Shown here one piece after another: positions 1-11,636 of a DNA stretch of 64,000 nucleotides. A program made the translations under genes and the position numbers. How positions within the stretch are numbered: position 1 is the first letter of the stretch; every line of letters begins with the position of its first letter. Source of the DNA: Paramecium sonneborni (lineage: Eukaryota > Ciliophora > Oligohymenophorea > Peniculida > Parameciidae); the NCBI GenBank assembly GCA_905182985.1, contig CAJJDN010000039.1, positions 570,335 through 634,334 of the forward strand, written 5' to 3'. The notes beneath the pieces were generated by a model. It saw nothing but the letters and a program-made list of their open reading frames with translations. It was not told the DNA's origin and ran no database searches.

Positions 1-3000
1 CATTTTCATCCTTCGATTCCTTTGATTCCTACTCTGAAACTATAGATATATCTGATTTAGAATGAGAAATCATCTATTTAATCTTTTTGCTTTGATCCTA
101 AGATTTTATTGTTTTAAAAGTAGGTAAGAAATCAACATCAATATCCCCTTATGATGTTCTTGGTACTATGAAACGAGATTAATTTTATTAGCCAAAGGAT
201 GTAGATAACTTAAAGGCAGATTCTTTTCTTTAAGATTAAGTGACCATAACTTAAGATTAAGATTATGATTTTTGTTATTATTGTTACGATTACTGTTTAA
301 TTTTCTATTTTTCTAATTATCCTTGAATTGATATACTTGCTTTATCTAGCAAGCTTTATTATGAAGATTAATGCCTTCGAAATCCTTAATCAATTTAAAA
401 TGATTATTTAAAGCTTTATTATTGAATACTTAAAGCAGATTATCTTTTGAAATTTAATTGTTATGAAAAATTTGGATTTTTATTTTGAATTTAAATAATA
501 AAACAAAACTCTTCTTGATTTAGATTTTTTTCATAATGATATTCAAATGGAATTGTTGAAATACTTAAAGATAAACAAAATGCTATTAAAATTGATTGAC
601 TATATTTTCTGCCAGCATTTGCTAAATCTATCATAGTTGATGTAAACAAGTTTTGGGATTTAAAAAATCTCACTGTCTTATCAATTGTTTTTAAAACAGA
701 TTAATTGATTTCTAATGCTTATACTTTAATAGTAAGTTCAATATGATCCTACATTAACGTAGATTTGGTTGCTGATACAACAATAGTTCCATTTATAGTT
801 GCCTGAATTGAACTTACTAAAAGATTTAATAAAATCTATCTCAATCTGTTTGGATCAGTTCTAAAGAATGCAGGCACATTATGTCTAACATTAACTTGTA
901 TTTACAATCCTCTAAATAAAGCTTATGATTTTATAATATTTATTGAATCAGTTATAAATTCCCTAATATATTTTTGTTTTTAAAATATACCTTATATGAA
1001 CATCCATTTAACATAATTCTAATTTACCTTTTTTTCTTATTGTTACATAATCAAGAATATCATTTGCTGTGCTTATTAATAATTTACAACCTGCAAGTGC
1101 TGGATTTAGATACTTTTCCTAAATTTCAAATGGTACAGAATGCTAATTTGAAATTAAATAATTTACAATAGTTATTTCCAACATTGATATTGTACAATTT
1201 AAAGGCTATTTAATTTTCTAAGATATATCAGATACTAATAAATCACTATTTTAATTAAACTAATTTAATTATGTCATGAATGGTTCATCTGAAAGATCTG
1301 ATACAAATAAGATTAATTAGGGACGATGTCTTTATAATATTGGGGAAAGAACAACACATGTATAAAGATTATCTTATTTTTTATTATTAAATACAAATTA
1401 CCTTTTTTAAGATATATTTTCAGTGAGAAATCTATTAAATTTTAACATTAATTGAATTTAAAATGTTGAAATGGTAACAAATGTTCAATTAAAGTTTTCA
1501 TTTTCATGGACTTATGAAAAAATTGAACTTCTTTTAATCCTATATTTCCATTTTCATAATTTATACTCTAAGCACAATAATAATAAAATATATTCTTACT
1601 CAAGAGTTTGCATAAATTTTACAAAATTTCCTATATCCTTACTTCTATGAAACTTTGGTAAAATAGTTAAATTATCTTCAAAAGCTATCCCAAAATCATA
1701 TATTTCATAATTTAAAAATTCATCACTTAATTAATCATCCTTTAATACTAAATGGGACATATATGGATTTATAGATTTAACTGAACTCTATAAATTATCT
1801 AAAATAAATATTCCTATTTATATATTATTTAACACATTTTCATAAAATTAATCTAAGTTTTACCTCTCTGTATCTAATCTATTTTCTTCAGATTCTACTA
1901 CTTCATTTTCTTTAATTTGATTCTTTAATCTTTATTTAAACTCAAAATCTTATTGATTTATATAAGTAGATAGTCTCAATTATTAATTCATCTAAAATTA
2001 TCTATTACTTTGGATTGGAACATAATTTTTAGATTGCTGACCCAGTAAAACAAGTTAATTATTTAATTTCTTCTTTTGTTATGGTAATGACAATAAAAAT
2101 ATTTAAAAGGCTACATGAATTAAAACTATCCTAATTGAAGAAAGAATATCAAATTTATTTTAGAATAGCTAGATTCTAAAATTCAATAATTCATTTATAC
2201 CGAAAAAGAGAGTAGAATAACGAAAATAATAGAGATATTGTTTAACAAACTTAAGATTCTTGCAATATCACCAATGCAAATAACAGGGTATAAATTTCAG
2301 CCGTATAACTTGTATAGGGTTTCTTCTATTCATAAAATAAATAATAGTCAGTTTCAGTCCAGCAAATAAAAAGTGAAATAAAATATAGAAATGTAGCAAC
2401 ATTCAGAAAACCATTTCTTAATTTTCTTAAACAGTGAAAAATCAACCAAAATATTATTAATAATCCTGCTTAAACCTATAATTTATATGCTATTTTATAC
2501 AATAATTCTTGCAATCAAAATTCTTCTTGTTCCATCAACATTATATATACATGCATCTATTATTGTGATAATCATATCAAAAAGTTGATAAATAGAAATT
2601 ATATTTGTTACTTTTGCGTGATGATGAATATTTGTATACGGCTATGAGTAGATGTAAAAATAACCCTTAAGATTATCTATCATAAGATTACGAGATTTAT
2701 ATAAATTATTTTAATTGATGAGAGATTAATTAATATCAGATGATAACTGAGTCAATTCACATAAATTTATTCTTAATATTATTGACTTTGTCATAAACAA
2801 GTCATTTATAATATTATCATTTAGAAAGCAAACTTTAAATAACTATAAACTTTCAAGAAATCCTTTATTTTAAAAGTAAAGAATTAAATATTTTATCTGT
2901 TTTTGTAAATCAAAATTATTATACTTGCAAATAAAACATATCTAAATTTTTATTATTTTTATGAAATAAAAACCATATAACTTTTATATTATTTAATCCT

Positions 3001-3109
3001 GATTAGCCTAAGCATAAATAAGAGTAAATTTCTAATTTAGATTTTTCAAAATTTTGATATTTTTATTTTTATTAGAAAATTTACTAATAGGTAAAATTCT
3101 TAAATTCAT
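1..3109 (-). CDS. Membrane histidine-kinase homologue lacking catalytic residues (partial)
   Basis: The gene runs off the left edge, so the C-terminus is missing. In order the protein shows: an N-terminal region with several hydrophobic helices (about 2100-2900), a PAS-like stretch (about 1690-1850), a HisKA-like dimerisation helix and a HATPase-like domain. The H-box reads ISQKIKQPLN, where a histidine kinase has His at the first Q. The N-box is clear (DPNRLRQILLNLL), but no DxGxG or GxGxG ATP-lid motif follows. Introns recognised include 963-990 and 2176-2200, plus one near 1380-1410 that appears to end AAG; the join near 1560-1600 is unresolved. A receiver domain could lie beyond the window. 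The start is the first plausible ATG and is uncertain. By homology this is a sensor-type membrane protein that has probably lost kinase chemistry. Confidence 0.7.
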
Positions 3110-3549
3110 AAATATCAATGATTGTTATTTATAGCTTGTACATTATTTTTGAATAATCCATGTTGATAATTTATTTTTTTATTATCAGAAATTTAATTTA
3201 TAATATATCTAAATCAATACTTGGTAAATAATATTACATCTTATACAATATTATGTTATTAAAATAGAAAAATAGATAAATCATAAGTTATTTTATTTTA
3301 GTATAAAATTTGTTCTTTTATACTATTTAAATTATAAATCTGTATGTAGAAATATAAAATAAATTGTTTTTGAAACAAAATAAGTTTAGACTATTAAATA
3401 ACAAATATAAATAGTTAAAATTGAATTTAGATTTTTGATAAAAAAATGCGTCATAAAAAATAAATAAGCTCTTAAGAAGTGATATTGAGGCTAAGTTTTT
3501 ATGTGAATTTCTGGGCATTTATATTTGTCAATATTTTAATTATTTTGTC
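3110..3549. other. AT-rich intergenic region between divergent genes
   Basis: Very AT-rich DNA between two divergently transcribed genes, so it presumably holds both promoters. A 63-codon minus-strand frame here has no recognisable character. I see nothing else. Confidence 0.6.
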
Positions 3550-4498
3550 ATGGATACTCAATTTTTTACAAGCAGTACAAGGTAAGATATGAATTAATAT
3601 GATTAGTATGAGTTCATCATCTTCTTCAAGTTCAAGGAAAGGATCTTAAGAATGTTTTAGTGATTTTGGAATAGATAAAAAATCTAGGAGAAGTAAAAAA
3701 AGTGCAAATCGAAGTTGCTCCTTTGCTTTAGGTTCTGTGACAGAAGTGTCAGAGGATATTGAAGATTATTTAGTATGAAATGTTATAATTTTATTTTAGA
3801 TGAGTCGTTTACCACACATCTAGATGCTAAATGATAATAATGAATTTAGAGAAAGAATTCCTCCAAGATTGAAAAGAACAGAAAAATACTAAAAAAGAAG
3901 GGCATCTTTAAGTCCTCATGGAACAAATGGATTAGCAAAGGTGGAAGAAGTAATTGGAGAAGATGATGAATTAAAAAACAAATGCATATTTAAACTTGGT
4001 TTAATGTTAGATAAAGATGAGTTTAATGATAAAAGAAGGAGATTCTTATAATCTAAGGAAAGAATAAATGTTGAAAAAGCAACAACAACTAATTTAACTA
4101 TTTTAGAAGATGCTTAAGAAAATGTCAAAGAATTGCAATAACATGTCATTAGTCCTTCTTATAAACTAAAAGTTGATGAAGTTGATTTTGAATAAGAAAA
4201 GAAATAATGGCAACCTTAAGAAATTATAGAAGTTATAGAAGAAGAAAAACCAGATAATGTAGTAAATATTAAAGAAAAGGAAATGTTTTAAAAAAGTATA
4301 ATCTCTAAAAATATTATAGTTAAAAAGATTTTACATGAAGAAAGAGATTTCTTAAAGAGAATTTTAAAAGGGGAATTAATTTAATAAGAAGATATATTAA
4401 AAAAATAATAATTCCAATCTGAGGTAGGAGAAACAAATTGGAATTAATTAATTTAAGAAGCAGAAGAATAAGTAAATAGTGATGAAGATTAATAATGA
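3550..4498 (+). CDS. Charged, low-complexity protein, unknown function
   Basis: A 298-residue product after removal of two introns (3582-3606 and 3773-3799, both GTA...TAG). The start MDTQFFTSSTS is followed by a serine tract and then a long Lys/Glu/Gln-rich region rich in predicted helix. There is no signal peptide, membrane segment or family motif I recognise. It ends at TGA 4496-4498, and in-frame TAA/TAG codons read as Gln throughout. The exon lengths sum to a whole number of codons, which supports the model. Function unknown. Confidence 0.75.
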
Positions 4499-5041
4499 AT
4501 TTTTAATTAGTTATATATTCCTATTTGAGCAATATTTATAGTTCAATTTAAGCTATTATTTCATTTTTTAAATAAATATATAATCTTCTTTGAAATTTAA
4601 TTTAAAATTGTTATTAGGAAATCTATATTCTTTTCTGATAATATAAACCATATTATGAATTATGAAATCTAAAATTTACTCTCTATAAAAAAATTGAATG
4701 ACAATGAAGAATAAGTTAAACATCATTTTTTAATTTACATTATTGTGTCCTCACTATAATTTTCAATAAATTTAATAATAATTTAATCCAATTTTAAAAG
4801 GCAGACTTAACAATCAAATCTTAACTTATAAAATAAAAACATTTTTTTTGTTTAAATGATTTAGTAATCTCATTTATACTTTTATTTATTTATATTTAAA
4901 ATGATTGACTTATATATTGATAAATTTATTTATTAATAATTTGATGTGATACAAAAACTTAAAATATATAATAATCCATTATTGAATTATAAAATATATC
5001 AATTATAAAGTAAAAATTATAATAGAATATTTTGTGAACAA
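4499..5041. other. Intergenic region between convergent genes
   Basis: About 540 bp of very AT-rich sequence between two gene 3' ends. No frame with coding character, repeat or RNA gene was seen. Confidence 0.6.
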
Positions 5042-6067
5042 TCAATGAAATTTCTTTTGTTTTAATTCCATAAAACCTTCTAATATTGAGTTGGCAATAT
5101 CATCTTCGATATCATAATCATTATGGGTCATTCTTGGTTTTAAAAATATTTTTGATTATTATTAAATATCATAAGGAAGACTGTTATTATTATAATATTA
5201 ATACTTTAAGAAAATTTCTTAAGAATGATGGAACTTAATTAAAGTATCATCTAATCCATGAATCATTACTATTGGACATTTAACTTCTTAGGATCTTTCT
5301 AAATTTCTGAAGAAATTTGGTAAACAACAAATTATGTTTAAAATACAGCCACATCCATAACAAAAATCACCTACTATATCTCTAATCGATTTATAAGCAG
5401 ACATAGTTATTAATCCTTTAATATTTCTTTGACTTGCTAGATAAAAAGAAGGTCCAGTACCAATTGATCTACATAGTAATTCAGAAAATACCTTCCAAAA
5501 ATATAAATTTAATCATCATTTAATTTGAACTTAATTTTAATTTCATCATATAAGGCTAATGAGTCTTACTCTACTAAATTTGAAGTAGTTTAGATATTTC
5601 TATATATTCCATAACCAGGGTATTCTATCACAAAAATATTTGCATTTATCATTTTCATTAGACATTCCATAAATTATGCTCCTGCATACCTTAATTTAAT
5701 ATTAAGTTTACACATCTTCTGCATTTCCATGAAAATATATCAAATGTAAATTCGTTTCTGAGTATTTATTTTTTATATAAACGTAAGGAATACTTCTGAC
5801 TTTTTCGAGATTTTAAGAATAATCAATTGGTTTTCCGTTAACTATGTTTATTTTAGTTTTACCAAGATTACCATCTTAATTGTAAATACATGCAAAATGC
5901 AGCTAATCTTCAAAATCTTATTCTTAATACATAGGAGCTGGAGCTGGAAATATAATATTGTTTATCTTTCCAAAACAATGTATAATAATCAAGATGAACA
6001 AGTATAGTCCTATAAATATACTGAGCACTATTATAAGTCCAATGTGAGATGAATCCTAATTACTCAT
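5042..6067 (-). CDS. ABHD17-like membrane-tethered serine hydrolase
   Basis: A 326-residue alpha/beta hydrolase after removing a 22-bp intron (ending AAG, near 5695-5716) and a 23-bp intron (5469-5491). An N-terminal hydrophobic helix (about residues 8-30) would anchor it in a membrane. Visible landmarks are the oxyanion-loop motif FHGNAEDV, a strand ending VIEYPGYG, the nucleophile elbow GRSIGTGP with Ser in GxSxG, the acid loop MIHGLDD, and a late MTHND supplying the catalytic His. The triad looks intact. Homologues of the ABHD17 type remove palmitate from membrane proteins; that substrate is inferred from the family. The neighbour on the low-coordinate side is convergent. Confidence 0.85.
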
Positions 6068-6306
6068 TTTTTCAGATAAATAAATATATTAATATAATTA
6101 AAAGCAACTCAAAAAATTAAGAGATACTATTTGTCATGCTATTATTAATTAATTACTTAAGTATCATTCGTTTTAAGAGTTTATAGTTAACATATAATTA
6201 ATAAAACTAATCGTAACTGAAATATTGATAAATTTATAATAATAAAAAAAATAATACATAAAACAAATATAAGAATAGAAATTAAAATTTAATAATTATT
6301 CAAAAT

Positions 6307-8255
6307 TCAAAAGATCTTATGAGTGCTTTATTTTTTTAAGTTGAGGGTCTTAATCCTGATAAATTTTAAAAATATTGTTTTGTTTAATTCCAGTCCTTAT
6401 CGTATTATTATTTTGAATATTATGATTTCTTAGTTGAAATATGCTTAAATAATATTAAATTATCTCTTCTAATTTGTTCTTATTCAGTTTTTTTTCTTGA
6501 ATTTAAACTGCTTATTCTCTTTGGTTAATCAAATTTAATGTTTGTACCATTCATAATATTTGCAATCTTTTCTAATAATAATCTATTATCCTTCTCTATT
6601 TGTGTGTATCTATCTTCTAAAATCTAAATTTTCTTCATATTTGGTATCCTTTCAATATTTCTAGGAATAGTTATTAATGGTCCTATTTATTGAAGTCTAC
6701 TATATCCATCCAGCATCTCTTTTTCTTACATAATTCTTATATGAGGCTTGGGTCTATGCATAAACTATTTTAATATGATAAGGAGTTATTTGTTTATATA
6801 ATTAATTTTTTTTAATGGAATCGATATAATAATATACTCATTTTTTTTTAAACAATGCAACTTCTAATTCCTCTGTCAATAATTTTTATTCTTAAAATGA
6901 ATCATAAAGTTTTGACTTTATTGTGGGATTAAACTTTTAATAATGTTTCAAAATGAAGTTTATAAAGAATTGTTGAACTTGTTTAGGGAACTAGGGGAAT
7001 ATCTAAAGTAAATTAATTTTTTTCTTACTTTTTAACAATCAAAAATTAACATTTAAACAGCTGTAATATTGACACTTTGGATTATTCCAACAATGTCTTT
7101 GAAGAAAAGCTTAAAAATTGCAGATGAAGGATATCTAATTTTAGCAAAACTTGAAAACATCTGTAATTTTTAAATATTACTAAATTCCACATATCTTTGA
7201 ATAAAATATTATTCTAAAAGTTTAAAAATTTCAGGTGTTCCATGTCCTAATTATTTATACAACATAAATAATGTTGTCATATTTTAAGGATCTGTGGTTG
7301 GTATATTTTTTATAGATTATTCTTCTAATAATTTCCAAAATTCAGGGGATCCATTACCGAATAATGCTATTCCTGTTGCAACTCTAAAATATAGAAAAAT
7401 TAAATGAACCTAATTAAATCTTAAAATTCCATCTCTATAACTAAACTCTGTCTTTCCAAAATTTCAAAAATATCTTTTCTTTTAATTCTAGCCAATATTA
7501 AACCGAAAGCAAAATTTTTTAGATCATAAGACTTAAAATGATCTATGCTTTATTTAAAATTTAAAATTAAGGAGTTTTCTACATCCTTATTATTGCATTT
7601 TGTATATTATGAAATTTAACCATAAATGAACATAGCCAATCCAATTTATATAGGAGTTAACTCTGGAGCTTATGATACTGCTGCAACAAAATTGAATGAT
7701 TATTAATAAAATTATTTTGAGTAATCTCCTGGTACCAATAAGGATATTATATCGAGAGTTTCCGTCAAAGTAGCTTATCTAATGATTATATTTGAAAATT
7801 TTACTATTCTAAATATAATTAAGTTGTTCTATCAAATATTTTTTATGCATAATTTTCATCACTTATCTATTAAGCAAAGGAAATAGACAACAATTCTCTT
7901 AGTTCTTGATTTTCAAATTAAGGCAGATAGGGTTTCAACTATTGTAATAAACTTTTGACTTCTTTATTATAACATTATTCATTTACATTTATGATCTGAT
8001 TGTTTTCTTTAATGTATTTGGTTTAATTTAAATAAAATGCTTCTATAATCATCTGCTTATTTAGCTTGACAAAACTAATAATTTGGAATTCTTATTGTTG
8101 GGGTTAATTTTTAAGATGAGCCTATAGTGAAAAAGAATCTAAGGTATTACCTTCTCATATTAAATTTATTAGAAAATTAATGAATTAATTATAATTTTCA
8201 TAAGCATAGTCACCAAGAGAAAGTAATTATGATTATGAAGAATAACCTCAAGCAT
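6307..8255 (-). CDS. Helical-repeat protein, possibly organellar RNA-binding
   Basis: A long minus-strand frame with several short introns, for example one ending TAG around 7775-7800. The middle contains repeated helical units with recurring Gly-Ser-Pro-Glu and Gly-Thr-Pro-Glu turns (for example FGNGSPEFWKLLEE, then LGHGTPEIFKLLEQ). This spacing resembles the helical-repeat mitochondrial RNA-binding families (FASTK, OPR or heptatricopeptide type). That assignment is an inference; no RAP domain was seen. The C-terminus is Lys/Glu/Gln-rich. Start candidates are the ATGs at 8255, 8201 and 8052. The first two would overlap the 5' end of the divergent RING gene, so the true start may be the internal one. 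Confidence 0.6.
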
Positions 8256-9815
8256 AATCTATATAACTATATTAAAGTAGAGCGGCGATTTCAATTATTA
8301 CTAATGTAATTTAACTCATATAAGAAACTTAGATATAAATTTTAGTTGCTATATTTTAAATATTGTTAATACTTTTTAATTCGTATATTGCATTTGATTT
8401 GAGCTATAAGATATCCCTTCTATATGTAACAATTTTACATTTTCTGTAAATCATAAGGATAGGTGTTTATAATAATAAGTAAATTTTAAGAAGTTATAAT
8501 TGTCTAGAAAAATATAAAATAATCAATACTGTTGTATATAGATATTTTGGGGAATTCTCTCGATCTCCTATTATGTATTAAATTCATTAATCTAATAAGG
8601 GTTGTCTCATATATTTCTTAGAAAATATAGACTTTCCAATTTAGTATCCTATATTAATGCACTTAATTTTCACACTTACATGGTTTGTATTGACACTACA
8701 TAATTATTTGAAAAATAAAAATGATAAGAGCTTTATTTTAGTTGTAAATTTCAAATATTAAATTAGTTGACAATTTTATTGAGATTTTTTTTTGTGCTTT
8801 AATTAATGATAATAAATTTGAAGTAGATCAAATGGATAGATTGGGAATGGATTTATATATTTACTATAGTTTGGATATTCCTATCAATAATTTGTATCTT
8901 TCAAATAATTTTTTTGCTTGATTTCATTTGTAAAGCAACATAATTGTTGTAAGAAAGAGATCCAATCAGTAGAGAATCAATTAATCAGTCGAGTATACAT
9001 ATTGAGAAAGTTTAGTTATAGGATCATTATGGATTAATTTACTTATTCTATGCATTTCTGGAATTCCTACTTTTAGTATGGTTTGCTATACAATTAAATT
9101 ATCAACAGGAAAAGATAGTTATAATTCTTTGTCAATCACTTTATCAGTAATTTATTCACTTGTTTTTATTGTCTACACATTGTATTATAGAATTTCTTTA
9201 AGGTTAACATTTCATTTATAATTAAAGCCTATTTGTTTCTCAAATTTAGTAATAAAGAGCAATAGAAAATAATGTTGGAGTTAATACTGAGAATCAATAA
9301 AGATATTAATTAAATTCTCCAAGTTCTAAACATAAAAATAATTTAATAAAAAGTAAAGAATAGATATTAACTAAACTTCCTTAATATTTGGTAATTATAA
9401 AAATTAACGATAAGATTAGATTATCATAAACTTACTTTTTGCCAGCCATTGAAAATGACAATCAATAGTTAAAGCAATCTCAATAATTATAATAATAACA
9501 TATAAAAAGAAATAAAACTGATTAAGACTAACCAAAATTTAGTAACCGCAATTCTCTTACTGAAATTAATTCTGATAAAGATACATAATGCTTTAATTGT
9601 TATTAAAATGAAAGTTGTGCTGTTTATATGCCATGTGGACATGGTGGATTATGTATAAAATGCGCAACAGAATGGTTCACTGAAAAACAGGAATGTCTGA
9701 TTTGTAGAAAAGTAATTCTATTTATTTTATTTATATTTAGCCTGTTGAATCTGTTGTTAAAATTTCATAGTCTGAATAAAACAAAGTTTAGGTGGTTGAT
9801 GTATTGGCTTTTTGA
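8180..9815 (+). CDS. Multi-pass membrane RING-finger protein (probable E3 ligase)
   Basis: A 518-residue product after removing introns 8306-8332, 8744-8766 and 9712-9740. A Gln-rich N-terminus is followed by roughly six hydrophobic segments, then a polar Gln/Asn-rich linker. The C-terminal RING-type zinc finger reads CFNC, then MPCGHGGLCIKC and finally CLICRKPV, giving the Cys/His spacing of a C3HC4 RING. The architecture resembles transmembrane E3 ubiquitin ligases acting at endomembranes; the substrate is unknown. The gene stops three codons after the VLAF tail. The start at 8180 is the first ATG that gives a whole-codon model, but the frame stays open slightly upstream. Confidence 0.8.
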
Positions 9816-9867
9816 AAATTCTTTTATTATTTCTATCGATAATTCATTAATTTATATCATAATTATT

Positions 9868-10356
9868 ATGAAATCAAATATATTGAACACTGGCTCTCTT
9901 CCTGAAAAAAAGCCAACCGTTTATTTAAATGACGGATAAGGAAGGGATACTTATATTTCTTATAACAATGGTGGAAATTTTGCCCAAGAATTTAGATTTT
10001 TAGTATCACCCAAAGAGCCAACTTCTTTAAGATTGAAATACAATTTCAGTATTTAATAAGACCATTCAACACCTAGAATTAATTACTAAGGAGATGGAAC
10101 AGGAAGAGATACATATATTTTGTAATATTTTATTTTTATTTTAACTAGATAAAATGTAAAAGATAAATGCAGCTCAGGATAACTTAATTATAAAAAAATG
10201 CTTAGAAGTGAAACCAATTTGGGTATATATCAAAAAAATAGATATTAATTACCCCCTTTGGTTAAATAAAAAATGAACTTGGTATATAAATTATAGAAAG
10301 TCTAATCTAGTAGATTATCAATGCCAAAAGGTAAACTATTTTTCAATGAAGAGTGA
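9868..10356 (+). CDS. GRDTYI-motif small protein
   Basis: A 153-residue protein with one 27-bp intron (10122-10148). Two copies of a motif are visible: DGQGRDTYISYNNGG near residue 25 and GDGTGRDTYIL near residue 85. Both combine an Asp-Gly-x-Gly-Arg-Asp-Thr-Tyr-Ile core with Asn/Gly turns. The C-terminal half is basic. No signal peptide or membrane segment is present. I recognise the motif as recurring in a small conserved protist protein but cannot name a function. Its location near a transition-zone gene is suggestive only. Confidence 0.75.
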
Positions 10357-10664
10357 TTCTCTTTATTTATATACAAAATTATCATGCATTTATATTTTGA
10401 TATAATATTATTGATTTATTAGTACAATTCTTTAAGAAAAGCTTTTAGAGATTTAATTTTTATTCAAATATTTTAATAAGAAGATGATTCAAAATTAATT
10501 ACATAAATTAAATTCATTAGAACCCCTTTTGAGATTTAATCGCAACCTAAAAATATATTTTAATTCTTCTTTTTAAAATTAAAATGATTTACGAAAATCA
10601 TTATTTATTTTATATTCGTATAAATATAATTAATAATATATATATAATAACATATTTCAAATTG

Positions 10665-11597
10665 ATGGCATACATAGTGAGAACATTTATCTACAGATAT
10701 TATAAGAATTATCTTTGCTCAGTCACAGGATTATTTTTTATATTCCTCAATATATTTGCTTTAGTTTTTCCATTTTTATTTGCAACCAGCACAGGAGGTA
10801 AATGAATTAAATAATGAAGAATTTTGGCAAAAAGTAAAAATTGCATCCGAATAAACATATATCTCATTAAATGGTAATTATATCATTTAATGTCATTCTG
10901 GGTTTTTGAATGAAACATCATCTAATATCATTAAAGTTACAGATTAAGATTACATAGATTTTTAATATATCAATGAAGATTAAAATTAAGATGGCAAAAC
11001 AGATTTTATCTAATTTTAAATTAATTTCATGCCATAGTTTAATGCTTAACAGTGCACATTGATTTTATTCTCAAATATCGGAGTCAGAGTAATATAATCA
11101 AAAATAAATAGAACACATTGAAATTATAGATGATAACCCCCTTAGTATTTTCTTTTAATGAAGATTTTGAGAATTATGCTATTCATCTTTTTGGTTAGCT
11201 TTAATTTTAGTAAAAGTAAACACTTCCTCAACTAACATCAACAAAATTAACTTACTATAATTAAGAAACAACTTTTGAATATCCTTTTAATTTATTTGAT
11301 TTTAAATTAGAATAACTTTCTTAAAATGAAACAGTTATTCCAATATATGAATCATTTAAATAAAGAAAAGCCCAATCATAAGAAGTTTAAATCACGGGAC
11401 AACTTAAGATTTAGAACTTTTAGCAATTATATTATAAACCAACAGTACTTCAGAGCTTTAGGGAAGTTTGGATTCAGTATATTTACATAGCCCTCCCAAC
11501 TTTTTATTTAATTTCAAAATTAGGATCATTTGCTTTATAAAAAAAGATATTTTTTGCCCATCAATAAGTTTATAACGATTAGTATAATACAATTTGA
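10665..11597 (+). CDS. TMEM231: TMEM231 homologue (ciliary transition-zone membrane protein)
   Basis: A 295-residue product, close to the ~316 of the animal protein, after removing introns 10798-10819 (ending AAG) and 11089-11111. The N-terminal membrane helix and the sequence STGEFWQK match the family's post-helix GFWLK element. The signature NQDGKTDFIQFQINFMP closely matches the family's NQDGKTD block. A second hydrophobic helix lies near the C-terminus (IQYIYIALPTFYLI). TMEM231 belongs to the MKS/tectonic complex that gates the base of the cilium, as expected for a ciliate. It converges on the Alba gene with a 39-bp gap. Confidence 0.88.
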
Positions 11598-11636
11598 CAA
11601 TATTTATATAAATAATATATTAATAAATCAACTGAT

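Noticed and set aside
3..65. Plus-strand frame rich in Ser and Asp ending in TGA at the left edge
   Set aside because: It is the antisense of the minus-strand histidine-kinase homologue, whose frame is open with good codon character through the same bases.
3327..3518. Minus-strand 63-residue frame
   Set aside because: Lies in AT-rich intergenic DNA; Phe/Asn/Leu composition with no feature.
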